64,000 nucleotides of DNA, from NCBI GenBank assembly GCA_002794735.1, contig NBAZ01000015.1:310001-374000 (forward strand), in the 5' to 3' direction. The stretch comes from Pyrrhoderma lamaoense (lineage: Eukaryota > Basidiomycota > Agaricomycetes > Hymenochaetales > Hymenochaetaceae). This document shows, piece by piece, positions 23,461-36,892 of this stretch. Position numbers and translations under genes: made by a program. The stretch's first letter is position 1; every line of letters starts with the position of its first letter. The notes below the pieces were generated by a model. The model was not told the origin of the DNA. It ran no database searches and saw nothing but the letters and a program-made list of their open reading frames with translations.

Positions 23461-26265
23461 ATGACCTCTCGAACAAATACGCCATTATTTCTCAATTCAG
23501 CATCCTCGTCCTCGTCTGGGACCCCTCAGAAGCGCATAAAACTAACACTAAAGCCACTGAGAACCTCTTCCTCAAGCATATCATCAACTGTTGACTCTCC
23601 AGATGACCTGACTAGCAGTCATGGCACTAATCCACTAAACGAGCCTAGACGTATCTATTTGAAACCTATCAAGCTAAAAGGTATCTACTCAAACTCAAGT
23701 ACAGAAGCAGAGTCTTCAAATCTCACTCCTCATGAAGATGAGAAAAAGGCTATGCCAAAAATCAAGATCAAGCCTCTGAAGGGGTGACCCAGGTCCTTGA
23801 CAAGGCTGAAGATCACATGGATGTCGACCTCGACCTTCCGGAGGTTTCCCTACCCACTCCACCAATGACTGTACAAGGTGAAAGTCAGGCTACAGAACTA
23901 GCGGAACCGCCGCCTTCCATATCATCACGAAGTTCACGACCCCTTCCTTCAAAGCCAAAAATTCCTCGTCCCATCAAATTGAAACCTTTGAAGGAAGTTT
24001 TGACAAGACTCATCATACAGATAAAAAGGTTTGTTTACAATTATTCTCAAGTGATGTATAACAGTATGACTCATCGGCGATCAGGAAAGATGACTATGCT
24101 TTTTTCCTTCAACCAGTGGACGTGACACAAGTCCCAGGGTATACAGATGTTGTGAAGAACCCAATGGACTTTGGGACTATGACAGAAAAAGTGGAGGGCG
24201 GGAAGTACAGGTCCCTTGAACAGTTCAAGGTAACTTATTATTGGTGCTAAAATAACAAAAGAAACTTAATGATGAGGGGTTTTGAATGGAATAGGATGAT
24301 TTTCTCCTTGTTACGTCCAATGCAAAGACCTTCAATCCGTCAACAACAATTTACCACAACGAAGCCGCGAAAATAGAAACATGGGGACTCGATCAAATAG
24401 CCCGAGCAGCCAGCCAAGTGATTGAATATGAAACTGATTGGACTATAGATGTCGTGGCGGATGAAGAACCTGTACCTATTCCAGGGGAAACGAATACCTG
24501 CGTTGTCACGCGTGTGGTTTCAGGCGAGACAGCAAGTAGAGCGAGGAGCTCAAGCGTTGTCTCCTCAGTGGGCCCTAATATGGCTCCTATTGAGAAAACA
24601 AGAAGAAGGGGTAAAAAAATACCTATTGTGACAGAGAGTTGGGAAGAGGGGGTCACTTGCCCGGTTATAAAGATGGGATTGGCATGTTTCCTCCTTGCAG
24701 TGATCTTGCAGACCTATTACTAGAGCTCAAACTAAAGGGGAAACGGTTTCGTACTAAAAAAGAACGATTGAAGCGAGAGAAAGAGGGTCCGCCATATTCC
24801 TCTGACGGAAGTTTAGACTTCTTTGAAAGTATGATTTTTTCTTGTCTTATAGTTACTTTGTCTGATAATGAACAAACTAGTGGAACAACCATTCACTGTG
24901 CTTCAGCAGCTTGTCCCTCCCCCTTTCAATATCCCACAGGTCGCTCCTGTGTTAAGCACACGATCTGCTTCCTTAGAATTGCTAGACGGTCCTTCAAGTA
25001 CCCCCGATATACTCCAAGATTCTCAAGAGCCGTCTTTCATCCCACCATCCTTAATATCCACTATTCTCTCGGACCCAGATCGTTATCCTGTTGTTACTAT
25101 ACCCGGATCTAATTCGCACATTCGAAATACCAAACTCAATCATTGGACAATCAACAGAAACCCACCAAGACAGCGATTTCGAGAAGAAGAAGAAGATGCA
25201 ATGGTGAATGGCCAACAAGCTAAAAGACGTCGCATAGGACCTACTGACTGGGGGTCTTTTGCATCTCTTTTAGGAACGCTTGCTGCTGAAAATGGGTTAA
25301 AGGCGGATGATTTCGAAACGTTTTTTGGCAGCAATGAGAAATTGCTTGATCAGATCCGCCAAGGCATTGCAAGAAGTAAACCACTCGATGATGCAACTAG
25401 TTCCGGCTTAAAGACTGTTGACGGTGATCAATTGCTTTCTGCTGATGAATATATTCGTGATGTTGTATATGGGGGTGTGGATGGTTTGGCTTACTTCCGC
25501 AGTTTGGCCGAGTTTGTGGGTGATAGCAAAGATACGACTGTACCTAAAGCTGCACTTCAGAACGAAACAGACACCGGGGAACTTGGCATGTCGGTTGCAG
25601 AATGGGTTGAAAAAAATATGATCGATCCAATAACGTGTGGTAATCACAGCTTCTTGCGCTCCGCTTCTCGAATACTTTCTCGCGTAGAAAACGTAGATAT
25701 GAAGCACTCGGAGCTGGTTGCTGAATACTTAGAACTTAGCTATGCAGACAAGTCTACCCTACGTCACTTAAAGGAGGAATTGGAAGGTCTGACAGATCCT
25801 GATGCCCAAATAGACATGGCCCCGCTTCTGCGGACACCTGAAGAACTATTTCTCGCTGAAGCGGAGTGGGCTGGAAGAGATGTTGAGGCGCGAGGTCAGG
25901 GATCTTACACATCAGGAATAGCGACAATGGACGGGCTTGGAGGGACGATCGCGGGGCCAGTACTCGGAAACCGCGACCCAGCAGTTCCAATGATCCCTGG
26001 ATTGGGGCCGGCGGCCGGTACAGGTACCAGTAACTGGGCCGCAATTGAAGAAGCGCTTACCGCAGGCGCGAAGTCATTGGCAGAACTTGCGCGACGCCAA
26101 GAAAACGGGAGCTCGGCGGCAGTTACGGATGAGACACTGGAAAGGCGGACACGGCTCACCCTGATTGCACTTGCCAAACGGGCACCAATTGACCGTATTG
26201 CACGTCTACCTCCTGAGCTTGTTCCGCCTCACATCCGACACATTGTCCCAACTTTGGGATCGTGA
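23461..26265 (+). CDS. Bromodomain protein (BRD7/BRD9-like), two single-base frame breaks
   Basis: An acetyl-lysine reader, presumably a subunit of a chromatin-remodelling complex. Four exons: 23461-24028, 24085-24229, 24295-24828, 24881-26265; with two added bases the sum gives 877 residues exactly. The bromodomain shows YAFFLQPVDVTQVPGYTDVV, NPMDFGTM, YRSLEQFKDDF and the acetyl-lysine Asn in NAKTFNPS. Before it lie four short basic repeats of the K-P-[LI]-[KR] type. After it comes a Lys/Arg-rich part, then a helical C-terminal domain ending HIRHIVPTLGS. Frame breaks sit at GGGG 23781-23784 and GGGGG 24648-24652, each one base short. The first ATG at 23461 fits; earlier frame has none. Assignment to BRD7/9 rather than another bromodomain class is inference. 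Confidence 0.85.
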
Positions 26266-26789
26266 ACGTTTTATTGTGTGTTTAGATCAGAGATTCTTAA
26301 GAAGTAATAGTGATTGCGTTGAGATAATATGTAGCAAAACTGTGTGTACCTGCCATTAATGTATCGTCTAGTGAACAGATTGTGGTACTAGTGTAGCTGA
26401 AATTTTCATAGGATTGGAGTAGTAAAAATCAGGCGGAATCTATTTCACTTGTTCTTATTAATCCCAAATGAATTCCTTAATCATGGTAAGTAACAAGACA
26501 GATTGAAAATTTCTTATCTCTAGATTAATAGATTTTAGATAACCGAGATAGGGAGACTCTTATCTTTTCATGACCGGAATTCAATTTCGTGTGTGCAATT
26601 GCATCCTTATCAATTATCTGAAGCATGGATTTGTATTTCTTCATCGGTGGTTATGAACTTGAAACTATCTTCATCCGTCATTCCCCACAGCGTTCCAACT
26701 CGGGCTTAGCGTGCTGATAGCACTAGTCTTAAGTCCACCAATCGAGCGGAAAGTGTTCACATCAAACGACAACGACGGCGGCGGAAGAC
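26266..26789. other. Intergenic
   Basis: 3' end of the bromodomain gene and promoter of the permease. No other feature seen. Confidence 0.5.
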
Positions 26790-29090
26790 ATGAGCGAGAT
26801 TACTACCGATGAGAAGCTGCAAAATGGGACAACGGTCGCTGGTGATGAGGCTGAGCTTGCAAAGATGGGGTATAAACAAGAACTCCAGCGTGATCTAAGT
26901 CTCGTCCAAGTAAGTAGACGTACTTTCGGTTTCCGAGCTTCTCAACCTCTTAGTATTTTCAGCCAGTAAATCCCTGGCGTTTATAAATCCAAGAAAAAAG
27001 AAATGAGAGAACTAACTCATGTTAATCAAAGAACTTCGGTGTTTCTTTTTCCATCATTAGTATCATTACCGGAGTTTGCTCGTTATTTCTTTACGGATTG
27101 GTGAGTTCGTCTCCTGTTAATTTATTGGTTTATTTGATGGGTCAGAAGTCTAACTTATCACATGTTTTGACCACATTCTACCAAACTTTAGACAACAGGA
27201 GGTCCTGTAGTCATGGTTTGGGGCTGGGTTGTCGTAGCATTTTTCACTATGACTGTAGGCCTTGCTATGGCCGGTACGTGACTTGAACTCAGCCTTTTCT
27301 TACCTTATATTAACAAAAATACTGCATAATCTGTCTATCTAGAGGTTTGCAGCGCGCACCCAACTAGTGGTGGACCATATTTCTGGGCAGCTATGTTATC
27401 AGAACCCCGCAATGCAGCCTTTGCGTCATGGGTTTGTGGTTGGTTTAATCTCTTGGGTAATCCTGGAATTACATAACTATTTAGTTGCTTCATACTTACT
27501 GTTAATCTTAGGTCAAGTAGCTGTTACGACCGGTATCAGGTGGGCATCATTAAATAATTGAGAGAGGGGCAACGAATATTGAGGAACCATTCTTAATGTA
27601 TAGTTTTGGTTGTGCAAACTTTATTTCCACAATCGCTACATTTAATACAAGCTTCGTATCCACGGCAAAGACCAATATTGGTGTTTATGCTGCGGTACTC
27701 TGTGCACAAGGTTCGTACTTCTGTTGAAATCAACAAATACATCTGTGTATCTAAAGTTCGAATTAATATAGGACTTATTAATACTTTCGGGGTCCACCTG
27801 CTCAAGTACATCAACAACATCTCAATCTGGTGGCATGCCGTTGGAACTTTTGCAGTTATTATTGCGGTTCTTGCAGCTGCTCCCACTCATCAATCCGCGA
27901 AGTTTGTGTTTACGCAATTTATTGACGGAACAGGGGAAGAGCAGGCAGACGGTAGTATTATAGGCTGGTCTCAGCGTGCAAGCAAGGGTTATGTAGTTGT
28001 GATTGGTATCCTTATGGCTCAATATACCCTTACTGGGTTTGATGCCAGTGCTCACGTTAGTCTTCCCTGTTGTTGAATACTAGGGACAGATCTAAATGCA
28101 ACAAATACTGCAGATGACAGAGGAAACTCATAATGCATCCATGTCAGGATCACTCGGTATAGTGACTGCTATCGGAGTAAGCGCTATACTTGGGTGGCTT
28201 CTAATTTTGGGCTTGTTATTCGGCATGCAAGATTACGATGCTACTGTCGGGTCATCAACTGGCCAGCCTGTCGCCCAAATCTTCCTGGATACCGTTGGTG
28301 AGAAGGGGGCAATTGTTCTTATGGTCATTGTCATCGGTGCGATGTTCATGTGCGGGTAAGCACTCACAGATAATGTTTACGCAGTTATGTCTATTGTAAA
28401 TCTAATCGGTACTCGGACTCCGATTGAATAGTACGTTCTCAGTCACATCGAACTCACGTATGATGTATGCATTCGCTCGTGATGGGGGGCTTCCAGGACA
28501 CAAGTTCTTTCACAAGGTTAGCGATCGCTCCAAGACTCCTGTTAGAACTGTCTGGTTGGCCTGTACCCTCTCCTTCATACTTGGATTACCTTCTCTCGGA
28601 TCTAGCGTTGCTTTCTCCGCTGCAACCTCCATTGCGACTATCGGGTTATATGTTTCATATGCCATTCCTATCGCTCTCCGCTTGTACTACCGTAAAAAAT
28701 TTGTAAAGGGGCCGTTCCATCTCGGCGCATTCAGTGGAGTAATTGCGTTCACAGCAGTGGCGTGGATTATCTTCATCTCTATTGCCTTTATATTGCCTCA
28801 GCTAAACCCAGTGGATAGCGAAACTCTGAACTATGCAATAGTAGCTGTTGGAATTGTCATAACTTACTCAATGGGCTTCTGGTTCCTAAGCGCACGGAAA
28901 TGGTATGAAGGGCCGGTGAAGCAGATTGCAGGTATGTCGTCACGCAACACTATATGCATCTTGGTGAAAGCTCATAACGTCTTTTTCAATAGCCGAGGAA
29001 ATGGGCATTGACGTTTCTGAGCCGGGACTACTAGAAAAACTTGAGGCTGAAGGAAAATTAGACAATAAATCTAGATCGTCCACTGAATAA
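26790..29090 (+). CDS. Amino-acid/choline-type permease (APC superfamily)
   Basis: Plasma-membrane or vacuolar transporter of the fungal GABA/choline/amino-acid permease group. Start ATG at 26790 (MSEITTDEKL). About ten exons give roughly 550 residues with 12 hydrophobic segments. Family landmarks: NFGVSFSIISIITG at TM1, SAHPTSGGPYFWAAML, FASWVCGWFNLLGQVA, FDASAHMTEETHNAS, and SRMMYAFARDGGLPG. Microscopic checks of each junction keep frame; for example HMTEETH is rebuilt by a GTTAGT donor and an ACTGCAG acceptor, and no indel is needed. The C-terminus is acidic and soluble (EEMGIDVSEPGLLEKLEAE). The substrate cannot be decided from sequence alone. Confidence 0.93.
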
Positions 29091-31208
29091 TTTTATTATA
29101 CAACTGTTTTTTTAGTCTTATAGATGTTCCAGTACTTTCTTTCTCTTCGTCTGTATCTCGCGAAAACTTCTTTTGGTGTATAGTGATGCCAATTATCACA
29201 TGTATTGAAGAATTTTCTACAATGCCAGGAATTGCTTTGGTCTATGATATAAATGATTAGTCGTAAGTAGGAAGCCGTCATGATGATCGTTGGGAATATC
29301 CTTCTTGAGGGTCGCAATGGATTGTGCATGTACATGTACATCCTACATCATCTACATGTGTATCAGTAGATCACACGAGTCTTATACAGATCATTATCAT
29401 CCAGGTTAATGGTGCGAGATGTCATTGCCTTCGTTACAGTTAAAGATTTTCCTTTTCTCTGAGCACGTTCTCTGTTAGATTTGTCAAATATTGAAGAGAT
29501 ATTCGATCCTTATCACTGCGAGACTCACGAGAATAAATCGTCGTTTACTAAATGATACTGGAAAAACTCCACTCATGCATTTAAGAATTACTATAGCATT
29601 GTGCTAACTCTGTTTTCTGTCGCGGTACATAGTACGTATAGCTGCATGTCAGATGAGCAATGTGGTTTTACTCTCAATTTGCTTGACGGACTGGATTTCT
29701 TTTGTGATCCACGACGGACGATAATTATTTGGGACGTTATACAAAGCTCACCTATATAAACGAAAGTCGCAGAAGCGAATGATAGGTCTAGAAGTGCTCT
29801 CACTAGTGTTGATGGGCTAATTAGACTTTAAGGTAGTATCTAGATTTTAGTCTAGAATCTCCAAAATAAGATAATTAGTGTGTGTAAAATTGTCTTGGTT
29901 AAGATCATAATGTCTTGTTTGCAAATACCAGCCCACCGCATAAATGTAATAACTACAATTATGATGTAAACTAGCCATTCGGAACGTTAAAACAGGCCGG
30001 CTTGACCTACCAAAACTATTCGCCCAAAGTCGAGAAGATTGTAGACTGGGCCTAAAGCCGCGAAGTAACTGAGTAAACTACCCTTGGGAAAACTTGGAAA
30101 AAGTAAACGAGAAAGTAGGGGATTATAAGCAATGAAGTCCTTGATGGCAGTGTAAGAAATCATCAAATTTATACATATCAATACGCAAGTCAATAGGGCT
30201 GAATGTACCCTTCGCTTTGCACTAAAGACAAAGGGTGAATTCGTTATCTTTGCTTACTGCTACGTAACTTTGTACTGAAACGGATTCGCCATTACATATC
30301 TGCGTCCTAGCCTTTGTGATATCTAGGGAATAATGCTTCAGTCTGAAAGAATCGATATTAAAGACAGTACGAGCTACACTGATTGCTAATTTTTCTTCTT
30401 GAACTAAACTTCTTTAAGCATCAATGTCACCGTTCGGAATTATTGACCAAGAAAGACACATTCCCTTTGTTATATCCTTCATCTTTGAACAAAGGAAACG
30501 AATAAATTTCTGGGCTTAACTATTGTTATAAAATTTATAGCAGATACATAAAAATTTACAAGCGGTGCTTTTTGAGAAGAAAAGGAGAGAGTGTTGAGGT
30601 GACTGCGCATCTGCACGCGCCGTGTCTCATCCGAGACGACACGATACGGCAGCACCCCGCACATATACATCCTTTTAATTCCCATCTCGCTATATAAGCA
30701 CTCAGCTGTGCTCGAAGAAAGGCAGACTCATTTCGCCATCTTCTTGACTAAACTTATCACCAAGCTTTCTTTAGGCACTGTGTGCTACTAGAAACAAATT
30801 TATCTCGTCGATTTGGGGTTTTACGTTGTACATTACGCTACTAGGCTAGTTACAGGACTACACAGCCCTTTTGAAATTCTCTTGTAGGTCGCTGACTTCG
30901 GGTTTGGTTTGCACATATTACCAGTGAGTTAAAAAAGAGCCTCTTTCTAAACAAGTTTGCTTAGCTGGGGTGCTTCCAAGACTCTACCCTTCTCTTGGTC
31001 CCGTAACCGTGCGCCAAGATCCTCAGCAATAATCCAACCTTGTGAATATATTTTCTCTGGTTGTCTCCATCAGCTTGGAAAACTGGAAGCTCATCTTTAC
31101 ACCGGAGGCTGGTACAAAATATAGCCTGCTACTACTACACTTTCATATCGAATCAAGTCCTAATCAAGGCTTCTCGAGTCTGAGACATCGAGTCTGGAAG
31201 CATTGAGT
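29091..31208. other. Intergenic, about 2.1 kb
   Basis: No gene found. Near 29325-29360 there is a small CATGTACATGTACAT repeat. The right third (about 30680-31200) is pyrimidine-rich in places and probably holds the promoter and leader of the TMEM184-like gene. Confidence 0.5.
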
Positions 31209-33589
31209 ATGAAGACCTGTCCTTCGGATAACACGCAGGACGTAGACCAATCCTCGTTCTGGGACTCAGATGGCGTGGACTGGGATGCCCATAGGATAGG
31301 ATGGGCGATTTCAGGAGGATGTGCCTTATTGGTGAGTTGCGTTTTTGAATTCCTCGAGACAATCTTGGCACTGTATCTCTTTAAGCCATCATGAACACGG
31401 GTGGATTGTTTGGCTTGGCTTTATCATGTAGAGAGCGGTTTCAGAAATTCTGACTGTTCATGTATTGAACTTTTTGTATGAACACAATATTGATTGCTAA
31501 CGATATTGTTAGACTACTCTAATCACAGTGGTTTCTGTATATTTGCATTGCAGGTATGCGTTTTGCTCCAGATACTGAACAATATCCACTTTTGTTGACA
31601 TTTTGGCATTTATATTAGAAACTACACTAACCCGCTCGAACAAAGGCAAATGTATGTCTTGAATACTAGTTGCTACAGTTCCTTAACCAGCTTACTGATT
31701 GGTCAATCAAACTACTCTTAGAATTCGCATATTATATATGCCCCCCGTCTACGCCATTATCTCATTCTTCTCCTATCGTTATTTCCGAAGTTATACATAC
31801 TATGAATTGGTCGAAGTTGGTACGTTTTCCTGGGTACTTTGACTGCGTCGAAACTTGCTTACTGAAACTTCATATAGTTTATGAGGTATTGTTCTTTTCT
31901 CGTGTATAACCTTGAGCGCAGCTGGCTGAATCTTCGAGGGAGGCGATTACACTTTCCGCGTTCATGTATGTGTTAACTGTATAGAGTTATTGCATTTTCT
32001 TTAGCTAATGATGTCGAATGTTTTAGGCTTCTGATCATCGAATACGTTGCATCAACTTCTTCAAATCACTCTGCAGAAGCTGCACTGGAGCGGAAGGATA
32101 AGAGAAAGCTCCCTATTCCAGTTGCGTTGACTTGCCAGACTATCTCATCTTCGTATACTAACATATAGTCATCTAGTTCTGTTGTTGGAGATTTAGGCCA
32201 ACAAAGGTATAGTTGGTTCTTGGATCTACCTGAATACATGCTAATAATCTCTCATGTCTACAGGCCTATTTTATGTACACTATGAAGGTAATTGCAGATA
32301 AATAAAAACATTGTAACTCATGACTGACTCCAAAAATCCTGTAGTGGCTTGTGATGCAATATGTTATCATCCGACCGCGTGCGAACCTTATGCTCTGTTT
32401 TGCGTACATCTGACGAACTGACGGTTGTTATTTTTAGTTGTCTCTATCGTTGCCATTATTTGTCAAGCCTTGAATATTCTCTGCGAGAATGAGGGCTTAA
32501 CACATTTCGAATACGCGTATCCTTACCTTTCAATTGTCGATTTCATAAGCATTTCGTATGTTCACATATCTTTACTCTAAAAAAAGTACCTCCTTCTAAA
32601 CAAATTGCTGATATCGATATGACAGAGTGGCTTTGTATGGTCTGCTGATGTTTTACGATTTGACGAAGGACGAACTGAAAGATAAACGCCCATTGGCGAA
32701 ATTCTTGTGTATTAAACTAATCGTCATGTTTACTTTCTATCAATCGTTCGTCGTGAGTTGAAAAGCTGATCCGAGTAAATTACCTTTCTGACATACATAT
32801 AGTTCTCTGCCTTAGAAGGAAAATACATCCACGGTATGTTCATGTGTCTTTTTGTTGCTTTTAATAGCTTACAGTCTGTATTAAAGCGACCAAATACTGG
32901 ACGGAGACAAACGTTGCGGACGGACTGAACGCATTGACGATTTGTATCGAGGTTCGTAAATTTTTGATTCTCAGCAAACGAAGTTGTTTAAATTCCTCAC
33001 GTACCCCTTCTTAGATGGTTTTCTTTGCTCTTGCTATGATGTGGTCTTACCCTGCAACACCTTACAAGATTCCGGGCCAGAAAACTAGACTATCTAGGCC
33101 ACTTATAGACAGCATTAATTACTGTGCGCCCATTCTTTTCTTCTTTTCTCTTCTATCGCTAAGTACTGTCTTACCATTTTCCTAGCTGACTTTGTCGAAG
33201 AGATCTGGGGATCGCTCAAGTTCTTTATTGATTATGCTCGCGGAAAACCAGGGACTCATACCCCAAAGAAAGACAAGTCAACATTTGGTCAGGCGTTCCA
33301 GGTTGAGGGTTACAGCGACTATCCAAGAACGGTGACAAGTAATTATGATACTGATCGGGCTGATCATGGCAATCATATGCGGGCCTATGGCTACGCACAG
33401 CCAACAACAGGAAAGCGGGGCGATAGCACTGATCAATATGGCGAGGACGTGCGCTTGACGACGTTCGGCCCTCGGGGCATGAACGGTGCAGGTTCTCCTT
33501 CCCTATCTACAACTCGTGTTTCTGATAGCTCTTCAGAAAATCCGCCTTCCCACCAGCAACACACCCAACATATGAAAAGAATGTACTAG
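31209..33589 (+). CDS. TMEM184 / DUF300 (organic solute transporter Ost-alpha-like) membrane protein
   Basis: Seven-pass membrane protein of the LAZ1/TMEM184 family. ATG at 31209 (MKTCPSDNTQDVDQ). About 14 small exons. Landmarks: GWAISGGCALLTTLI, RNYTNPLEQRQII, MPPVYAIISFFSYRYF, TYYELVEVVYEAITL, FCCWRFRPTKAYFM, YVIIRPLVSIVAIICQ, LYGLLMFYDLTKDEL, PLAKFLCIKLIVMFTFYQSF, TKYWTETNVADGLN, and the tail SDFVEEIWGSLKFFIDYARG. Exons include one of 8 bases (31878-31885), one of 30 (32177-32206) and one of 24 (32264-32287). The soluble C-tail (about 100 residues) is polar and disordered. All junctions keep frame. In relatives the family acts in vacuole/endosome integrity; here the role is unknown. Confidence 0.9.
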
Positions 33590-34596
33590 TCGATCTTCTT
33601 CCCTCAATCCCTCCCTCTAATACCCGTCTCCGACACTTCTCTCGCTTTCTTCATACATATCGAACCCTCTCATTCCTTTTTCCCAGCTATCTACGGGCTA
33701 CTTCTTGTTTCTCATTTATCCCCGAGTTTTATTTTAATTTATATTTTGCCGAGCACCGTTTTGGATTGCGATCGATTTACTTTTTATCCCATATCGCTAA
33801 TGTAATAATCGGACTGCTTGAACTTGTATTAATCAGGTTATGAGCATAGACACCGTCGTGCTAGCAAAGACTTTCTACTGTAATCAAGGATCTGTTTCTG
33901 CGGAATATATTAAATTTTCCTGACAGAATATTGTATATACAAGTGAAAACTATGTTGCAATTTGTACGTGTACTCAATTAATTATTGAACGATAATGCAT
34001 AGGAGCGTGCATTTGGATCTCTTTATCAGTGTGATGTCTGGGTAGTTTTCTCATCTGTTATACCTGAATAATCATTTTATTCTTAGTAATCTGGAAGTCA
34101 TTCCTCTGTTAAATTTTCCAAGATCAGGAGTGTCTTTTGCTCACGCCTCGGCTGCAATCCATCCAAATCCGTGTCATCTACTGATTTTACAGAGACCTCG
34201 AGTCCCCACATCAGTATCAGGCTTTGATTATGGCATACTTAAGACGTTTTTTCCTTGCAAGATAAGGAACAGGACCCAAAGGATACAGTCACAGACGAAG
34301 TTTTGGAGACGTGAAAATGCTTTGAAGTACCTTCAAAGAGGGCTATACATCTGCAATCGGCTTTGTCTTCTGTGAACCAACGGTTCTCAGGGGTTTCTAC
34401 AAAATCACTGTCCTGGTTTCTTGGTCTTCGTGCATGGCGAGATTTACGTAGTCTTTGTTACTATGCCAAGGCGAGTAGGCTTTACAGACTCTTGCCTCTA
34501 CTTTCATTTACCATAGAAATGGGCGGTATATGTCAAGGATCTATTCATCAGAGTACACATTGCAATTATTAATACGTTCAATTAGACCAAAATACT
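33590..34596. other. Convergent 3' intergenic region
   Basis: A CT-rich stretch directly after the TMEM184-like stop (33595-33720), then AT-rich sequence. Frames here look random. Confidence 0.5.
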
Positions 34597-36892
34597 TCAA
34601 TTCTGTGCGTTATCTTCCATCGCTTCGTTAACCTCTCCGTCTTCTTCCTCATCCTCTTCCCATTCTTCTTCAACCTCTTCTTCACTTTCTTCTTCCTCAT
34701 ATAGCTCCACATCTCTCTGTTCTCTTTCTTTTCCTTACCTGAAGCTTTACTATATATAGCATATCGAGAAACACCCCCCTTATAGTGTACTCTGTCTCCT
34801 TTAGGATACTTCGAGCTCGTAGTCTTTTGCTTCTCTTCTCGAACTACTTTTGAGCATAAAGGCAGGCACGCCGAAGGAGAGCCGTCTAACTTCGACTCGT
34901 CTATTAGATGATAACGAGAAACTTGTTTTCGTTTAGCAGGTCCTTTGGGCGATGAAGACGAATTATAGTAGGACCTTCTCTGTCGTTTCCCTAGCTGCCT
35001 AGGAGAAAAAGGACTACTGTTAAACCGGCAGCTCTGACTTCGCTTCTGTGCACTCTTCTTTTCTGGCGTCTTCATTATCCCATGCCGAATAGGAAATATA
35101 TGGTTGACATCGATATGTCCCTCCTCTTCTGATACCGTTTCCTCTACACCTCCTTCGCTTGCAGGTGATACGGACTTGGATGGGCCATCGTGTGACTCGA
35201 GGATTCCTGCACGTCTGCTTCCATCTACATCATCATCTGTTTCTTCACGATCATAGACTTCGTAGCTCTCCACTCTTTCTTTGAACTCGAGGTCCATGAG
35301 GCCTGTGTTATAAGATGCCATTTCTTCTAATGAAAGACCAAAAGTGCGTGTCCTAGAGGTCCTTGTTCTACAAGAACGATGATTGTCATCTGTTTCTTCC
35401 AACTCTATGCTTTCGCCTCTCAGACTTGGCTTGGGGTCCCCTTCATCTCCACTTCCTGAATCAGAGGTTGATATCGGCGGGGTGGGTGACTCATCACTTC
35501 TCTGTGTATTTAATCCCGAACACGAGCTCTTTCCTGATAGCGATCTATCATCAACACTGTCGGAGTCATCAGTCCTATCTGCATAAGCACTGAGACTATT
35601 CTCATTTCCATCATGAGAAAGATGGCTTCGAGTCTTGAGTGGATCTGGATTCGTAGCTACTTGCTCACTTTGACTCGACGGAATATAGTTTGGATCACCA
35701 CCGATACCTTCGGTAGTGTCTGAGCTTGAATCAGAAGAGCGATAAGTTGATCCCAGTGTAGTATCACTAGTGACGGCAATGAGAGGATTTACATATTGCA
35801 TTTTGACGAGAATAACTTACTCGGTAATCAAACCAACGGTAGGATTTAAGCCTTTCTTCATTCTTCTGGTGTTATAAGCTATTGCGTCCTGCGTACGCTT
35901 CATGGAAATATTGTTTAACTTGAAATCGTCTGATCCTTCTAGACATAATAGTATCCATGCGAAGAAATGAAGCGGGGTGATTTCGTCATACTTGTACGCC
36001 TTGGAATAAGTAAGGACGTTGAAGTCTTCAACCTTCACTCGATAATAAAATACTGATTGCTCGTAGGACGATAAAATGCCATATTTTGCATCGAATCCAT
36101 ACATTTGAGAATTTATCTATGAGGTGTGTCAGATATTGATATATTGTAATCGGGTTTACATACCTGGATTGATGCTTTGTCAAAAATAGACAATGATGAT
36201 GATATGTTTGTCCCAACTGGGTGAACGAAAGGGAGAGCTTCATTCTTTTCTAGCTCAGAAGCTATTAGTGAGTCGTAATCTCCCATTGCAGGCACAGTTA
36301 CCACCTTCTCCATTACGTTTGGAGTCTTATACTCCAGGATGCATTTCGTTTTTTCGAGCCACCATTGCTTGTCGAGATCGTCATCTGCTATTATTGGGGA
36401 ATCAACCAATACACCATCTGGAATGGGAAGATTATTGAAGCATGGGCCCGAGCTTATAATTGGCGGTATGCTCAGGGACGAGCCTTCTAAATTTCCACAA
36501 GCATCCTTGCTTGATCTTTCTACAGCTACCCCGAGTAAAGCAGGGCCAAGAAACTTGAGCTGAAGAATAGTTTGCACGTCCTTCTCTGAATTGATGACTC
36601 CTGGGAGACAAGTGCACAACGTCTTTTCAAGATTTTGCACATCCATAGCGGCTACTAAATCTTGATGCTTCTCGGATAGCTTCACTTTTTCTGCTCTCTT
36701 TCTTGCGCAAGGAAGAAGCTGATCAAGTAGATTTTCTTGTCGGTAAACTGCATGAATGGCTTCATCCGTGGGCAGAACTTCAAGATCATATTGCGCAACA
36801 TCTCTTGTACTTGGAAGAAGTGTTATGTCGCGGGATCTCACATGAATTGAAGGTGATTTATCGAGAATACTTGCAAGAGTTATGACAGACAT
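34597..36892 (-). CDS. Unknown protein with possible PD-(D/E)XK-nuclease-like domain and acidic tail
   Basis: Three exons. The start at 36892 opens MSVITLASILDKSP. The middle has WWLEKTKCILEYKTPNVM, where the E-Y-K pair resembles the active site of PD-(D/E)XK folds, followed by KYGILSSYEQSVFYYR and ITPLHFFAWILLCLEG, an arrangement shared by several uncharacterised basidiomycete proteins. The last exon (from 35770) is Ser/Asp-rich, then basic (KRKQVSRYHLIDESKL). As read, it ends Lys-rich at 34578; one added base near 34720-34735 would instead give a strongly acidic Glu-rich tail ending at 34597, a more usual pattern, and I favour this. Nuclease function is inference from a weak motif and may be lost. 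Confidence 0.6.

Noticed and set aside
31886..31921. 35-base intron ending at 31921 in the TMEM184-like gene
   Set aside because: Too short for this genome and it inserts six residues into the conserved VYEAITL site.
34578..34740. Lys/Arg-rich C-terminus of the 34597-36892 protein as read directly
   Set aside because: The neighbouring frame is a smooth Glu-rich tail, the commoner outcome, and fits the one-base-loss pattern of the window; not proven.
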